Notes under the pieces: generated by a model
The model's input: the letters and a program-made list of their open reading frames with translations, nothing else
Told to the model about the DNA's origin: nothing
Databases searched by the model: none
Assembly: GCA_947363565.1 (NCBI GenBank)
Contig: CANAPP010000011.1
Location: 1-64,000 of the forward strand
DNA from: an uncultured Lachnospiraceae bacterium
Lineage (GTDB): Bacteria > Bacillota > Clostridia > Lachnospirales > Lachnospiraceae
Length of the DNA: 64,000 nucleotides
Reading direction: 5' to 3'
Made by a program: the position numbers and the translations under genes
Shown: piece by piece, positions 61,070 through 64,000 of the stretch
Layout of the letters: every line of letters starts with the position of its first letter
Position numbering within the stretch: the first letter of the stretch is position 1

Positions 61070-61207
61070 GAATCCAAGCGCATGCACGCCGGATGAACTT
61101 AGTGCGAGGTTGTTCTTTGAGCTTAGTGAAAAGAACTTCCTTAAATCGAACACTTGGCAAAGGATGCACCGTTATCACTAAACTCGAAAAAACCTCGTTA
61201 AGTGTTC
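61070..61207 (+). repeat. Ribosomal-operon intergenic repeat 5 (rpsH-rplF)
   Basis: CAACTTAGTGAATCC (61071), GAACTTAGTGCGAGG (61095), TTGAGCTTAGTGAAAAG (61117) with GTTCTTT/AAAGAAC stem (61112-61136), and an inverted GAACACTT (61148) / AAGTGTTC (61200) pair. Gap of 220 nt in total with no gene. Confidence 0.65.
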
Positions 61208-61272
61208 ACAGCAACTGAAAACAGAACAAACACAGATTTGTTCCGAAAATCTAAGTTAAGGAGGAAAAGGCA

Positions 61273-61815
61273 ATGTCACGTATAGGCAGACTGCCAGTAA
61301 AGATTCCAGCAGGCGTTACTGTTGAAATCGCAGAGAATAATAAAGTGACTGTAACAGGTCCAAAGGGGACTCTTTCCAGAGAACTTCCTACAGAAATGGA
61401 GATTAAAAAAGAAGGCGAAGAGATCATTGTAACAAGACCAAATGACTTGAAGAAGATGAAATCACTTCACGGCCTTACCAGAACACTGATCAACAACATG
61501 GTTGTAGGTGTTACAGACGGATATCAGAAGGTTCTTGAGGTTAACGGTGTCGGCTACAGAGCAGCAAAATCCGGCAACAAGTTGACGTTGAGTTTAGGAT
61601 ATTCTCATCCGGTAGAGATGATCGACCCGGAAGGTGTTGAGACTGTTCTGGAAGGACAGAACAAGATCATCGTTAAAGGTATCAATAAAGAAAAAGTCGG
61701 ACAGTATGCGGCTGAGATCAGAGATAAGAGAAGACCGGAGCCATATAAGGGCAAGGGTATCAAGTATGCTGATGAAGTAATCAGACGTAAAGTCGGCAAG
61801 ACAGGTAAGAAATAA
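61273..61815 (+). CDS. rplF: 50S ribosomal protein L6
   Basis: 180 residues; [20 protein letters not shown] start, [20 protein letters not shown] end. Preceded by AAGGAGGAAAAGGCA. Confidence 0.97.
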   Translation: MSRIGRLPVKIPAGVTVEIAENNKVTVTGPKGTLSRELPTEMEIKKEGEEIIVTRPNDLKKMKSLHGLTRTLINNMVVGVTDGYQKVLEVNGVGYRAAKSGNKLTLSLGYSHPVEMIDPEGVETVLEGQNKIIVKGINKEKVGQYAAEIRDKRRPEPYKGKGIKYADEVIRRKVGKTGKK

Positions 61816-61832
61816 GAAAGGAGAGTGTGAAA

Positions 61833-62201
61833 ATGGTCAGCAAAAAATCAAGAAGTGTTGTTCGTGCAAATAAGCACAGAAAATTACGTAACCGTTTGAG
61901 CGGTACGGCGCAGTGCCCGCGTCTGGCAGTGTTCAGAAGCAATAATCACATGTATGCACAGATTATCGATGACACAGCTCATCATACACTGGTTTCCGCT
62001 TCCACTCTTCAGAAAAGTGTGAAAGCAAACCTGGAAAAAACCAATAATGTTGAAGCGGCGGCATATTTGGGCAAGGTAATTGCTGAGAAGGCAATTGAAA
62101 AGGGTATTAAGGATGTTGTCTTTGACAGAGGCGGCTTCATATATCACGGTAAGATTCAGGCATTAGCAGATGCAGCTAGAGAAGCTGGATTGAATTTCTA
62201 G
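61833..62201 (+). CDS. rplR: 50S ribosomal protein L18
   Basis: 122 residues from ATG; a GTG two codons earlier abuts the GGAGAG site. [20 protein letters not shown] and [19 protein letters not shown]. Binds 5S rRNA with L5. Confidence 0.96.
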   Translation: MVSKKSRSVVRANKHRKLRNRLSGTAQCPRLAVFRSNNHMYAQIIDDTAHHTLVSASTLQKSVKANLEKTNNVEAAAYLGKVIAEKAIEKGIKDVVFDRGGFIYHGKIQALADAAREAGLNF

Positions 62202-62215
62202 AAGGAGGAGCACAC

Positions 62216-62725
62216 ATGAAACAGGAACGTATTGATGCTAGTTCATTGGAATTAACAGAAAAAGTGGTATCAATCAAGCGTGTAACCAAGGTTGTTAAGG
62301 GTGGCCGTAATATGAGATTCACAGCTTTAGTTGTTGTCGGTGATGGAAATGGCCATGTTGGTGCAGGCTTGGGAAAAGCTACTGAGATTCCGGAAGCGAT
62401 CCGCAAAGGAAAAGAGGACGCGACAAAACACCTCATCACAGTAGCGTTAGATGATAATGAGAGTATTACACATGACTTTACCGGTAAGTTCGGAGGGGCA
62501 TCTGTATTGCTTAAGAAGGCACCGGAAGGTACAGGAGTTATCGCCGGAGGTCCGGCGCGTGCCGTTATTGAGATGGCAGGAATCAAGAACATCCGTACAA
62601 AATCTCTTGGCTCAAATAATAAGCAGAACGTTGTACTTGCTACCATTGACGGATTAAGTCAGGTCAAGACACCGGAAGAGGTGGCAAAACTTCGCGGCAA
62701 ATCGGTAGAAGAAATCTTAGGCTAA
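62216..62725 (+). CDS. rpsE: 30S ribosomal protein S5
   Basis: 169 residues; [20 protein letters not shown] and [19 protein letters not shown]. Decoding-fidelity protein, mRNA entry helicase ring. AAGGAGGAG site. Confidence 0.97.
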   Translation: MKQERIDASSLELTEKVVSIKRVTKVVKGGRNMRFTALVVVGDGNGHVGAGLGKATEIPEAIRKGKEDATKHLITVALDDNESITHDFTGKFGGASVLLKKAPEGTGVIAGGPARAVIEMAGIKNIRTKSLGSNNKQNVVLATIDGLSQVKTPEEVAKLRGKSVEEILG

Positions 62726-62739
62726 GGAGGTAGATTAAG

Positions 62740-62919
62740 ATGGCAAATTTAAAAGTTACATTGGTAAAATCTACAATTGGAGCTGTACCGAAGCATAAGA
62801 AAACTGTAGAAGCATTAGGGCTTCGCAAAGTGAACAAGACAGTTGAACTGCCGGATAACGCAGCAACAAGAGGTATGGTTAAACAGGTTGAACATCTTGT
62901 AAAGGTGGAAGAAGCATAG
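62740..62919 (+). CDS. rpmD: 50S ribosomal protein L30
   Basis: 59 residues: [20 protein letters not shown] start, ending [13 protein letters not shown]. Short bacterial L30. Ribosome binding site CTAAGGAGGTAGATTAAG. Just below the usual size cut-off for gene calling. Confidence 0.95.
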   Translation: MANLKVTLVKSTIGAVPKHKKTVEALGLRKVNKTVELPDNAATRGMVKQVEHLVKVEEA

Positions 62920-62946
62920 AAAATATTCAGATAAGGAGGTGTCACA

Positions 62947-63387
62947 ATGGATTTATCGAACTTAAGACCTGCTGACGGAGCAAAGCACAATGATAATTTC
63001 AGAAGAGGACGCGGACATGGTTCTGGGAATGGCAAGACAGCCGGTAAAGGACATAAAGGCCAGAAAGCCCGTTCCGGAGGCACAAGACCAGGTTTTGAAG
63101 GCGGTCAGATGCCATTATATAGAAGAATACCGAAGAGAGGATTCACGAACAGGAATACCAAAGAGATTGTTGGTATTAATGTAAGTGTTCTCGAAGTATT
63201 TGATAATGACGCAGTAGTTTCTGTAGAGACATTGTTAGAGCAGGGGATCATTAAGAACGCAAGAGACGGCGTTAAGATTCTCGGCAACGGTGAACTCACA
63301 AAGAAGCTGACTGTGAAGGCGAATGCGTTCAGCGCAGGTGCGATAGCTAAAATCGAGGCTGTAGGTGGAAAAGCAGAGGTGATCTAA
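62947..63387 (+). CDS. rplO: 50S ribosomal protein L15
   Basis: 146 residues; [20 protein letters not shown] start and [20 protein letters not shown]. Its TAA overlaps the secY ATG (TAATG). Confidence 0.97.
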   Translation: MDLSNLRPADGAKHNDNFRRGRGHGSGNGKTAGKGHKGQKARSGGTRPGFEGGQMPLYRRIPKRGFTNRNTKEIVGINVSVLEVFDNDAVVSVETLLEQGIIKNARDGVKILGNGELTKKLTVKANAFSAGAIAKIEAVGGKAEVI

Positions 63388-64000
63388 TGTTAGAAACTTT
63401 CCGAAGGGCATGGGGCATTAAAGATATTCGCAGAAAAATCGGATATACGTTTTTGATGTTGATCGTAATACGGATTGGCTCAGGACTTCCGACACCGGGT
63501 GTAGATCCGACATATATTCAGAACTTCTTTGCACAGAACACGGGGGAAGCGTTTAACTTGTTTAACGCTTTCACCGGTGGTTCCTTTGAGAGAATGTCGA
63601 TATTTGCACTCAGCATTACTCCGTATATTACATCTTCGATTATCATGCAGCTTCTTACGATTGCCATTCCGGCGCTCGAGGAGATGCAGAAGGACGGAGA
63701 GGACGGCAGGAAGAAGATTGTAGCGATGACCCGTTATCTGACGGTAGCGCTCGCTCTTCTTGAGTCCACGGCGATGGCAGTAGGATTCGGACGCCAGGGT
63801 CTTCTTGTGGATTACAATTTTGTCAATGCTGCAAGTGTTGTACTTACACTGACTGCAGGCTCTGCATTCCTGATGTGGATCGGTGAACGGATTACGGAAA
63901 AAGGTATTGGAAATGGTATCTCTATGGTACTGGTGATCAACATTATTTCCCGTATCCCGAACGATATGGCAACGCTGTTTGAGCAGTTCGTCAAGGACAA
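63387..64000 (+). CDS. secY: Protein translocase subunit SecY (5' part, cut by window end)
   Basis: First 204 residues. [20 protein letters not shown] then TM1 TFLMLIVIRIGSGLPTPGVD, plug region and SIFALSITPYITSSIIMQLL (TM2). Channel subunit of SecYEG in the membrane. Continues beyond the window. Confidence 0.96.
   Translation, partial: MLETFRRAWGIKDIRRKIGYTFLMLIVIRIGSGLPTPGVDPTYIQNFFAQNTGEAFNLFNAFTGGSFERMSIFALSITPYITSSIIMQLLTIAIPALEEMQKDGEDGRKKIVAMTRYLTVALALLESTAMAVGFGRQGLLVDYNFVNAASVVLTLTAGSAFLMWIGERITEKGIGNGISMVLVINIISRIPNDMATLFEQFVKD

Overview
The window looks like chromosomal DNA of a gut Firmicute of the Lachnospiraceae (Clostridium cluster XIVa, in the neighbourhood of [Clostridium] scindens, hylemonae or Dorea). 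This is an inference from gene content: low-to-middling GC, strong AGGAGG-type ribosome binding sites, a zinc-ribbon S14, sialic-acid and amino-sugar catabolism, and a complete selenium-dependent proline reductase (Stickland) system. No 16S gene is present, so the species is not fixed.

Layout. 1-300: tRNA-Pro and tRNA-Gln on the minus strand. 680-9500: accessory metabolism, with two COG0523/CobW-type metal-chaperone GTPases, a DMT exporter, a LysR regulator divergent from an aldo-keto reductase, a VTT membrane protein, and nagB with a cupin gene. 9726-17069: the sialic-acid locus nanE-nanA-SSS symporter-yhcH, then a roughly 600-base gene-free stretch packed with nested inverted repeats, then nanK-rpiR-nagA. 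Together with nagB this converts imported sialic acid to fructose-6-phosphate. 17080-23400: an AlbA-type regulator behind operator-like repeats, a CPBP protease with a MerR-RDD fusion behind a 19-bp-spacer MerR-type promoter, a methyltransferase, rubredoxin, and a HAD phosphatase with a small partner. 23377-30284: a LacI repressor divergent from a sugar ABC importer (no ATPase gene) and a GH31 glucosidase, with GTTAGCGCTAAC-type operators. 30430-32154: lipoate ligase and a PHP phosphoesterase.

32322-48145 is a selenium supply-and-use island: yedF, selD (itself a UGA/Sec gene), selA, selB, a LysR regulator, a class V aminotransferase, a DUF3343 gene, then tRNA-Sec (selC), and the proline reductase genes prdF (minus strand), prdC, prdA, a small conserved gene, prdB (UGA/Sec), prdD and prdE. 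A sigma-54 -24/-12 promoter with upstream 10-bp direct repeats precedes prdC. A multi-helix element and a strong intrinsic terminator separate prdB from prdD. A promoter-to-terminator unit of about 210 nt at 48297-48511 encodes no protein, folds well on paper, and may be a structured RNA I cannot assign. 48533-52860: a three-gene membrane-protein group and an NSS-family transporter with a 38-residue MetS-type subunit, plausibly amino-acid transport for the Stickland pathway.

52954-64000: the S10-spc ribosomal protein operon from rpsJ to secY (cut by the window end), in the canonical bacterial order. It is unusual in that five of its intergenic gaps are expanded by related short repeats carrying a CTTAGYGAG motif.

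The least explained signals are the RNA candidate at 48297-48511, the repeat family inside the ribosomal operon, the nested palindromes at 13455-13994, and the terminator-guarded prdD/prdE pair, whose gene boundary coincides with the inferred self-cleavage site of PrdA.
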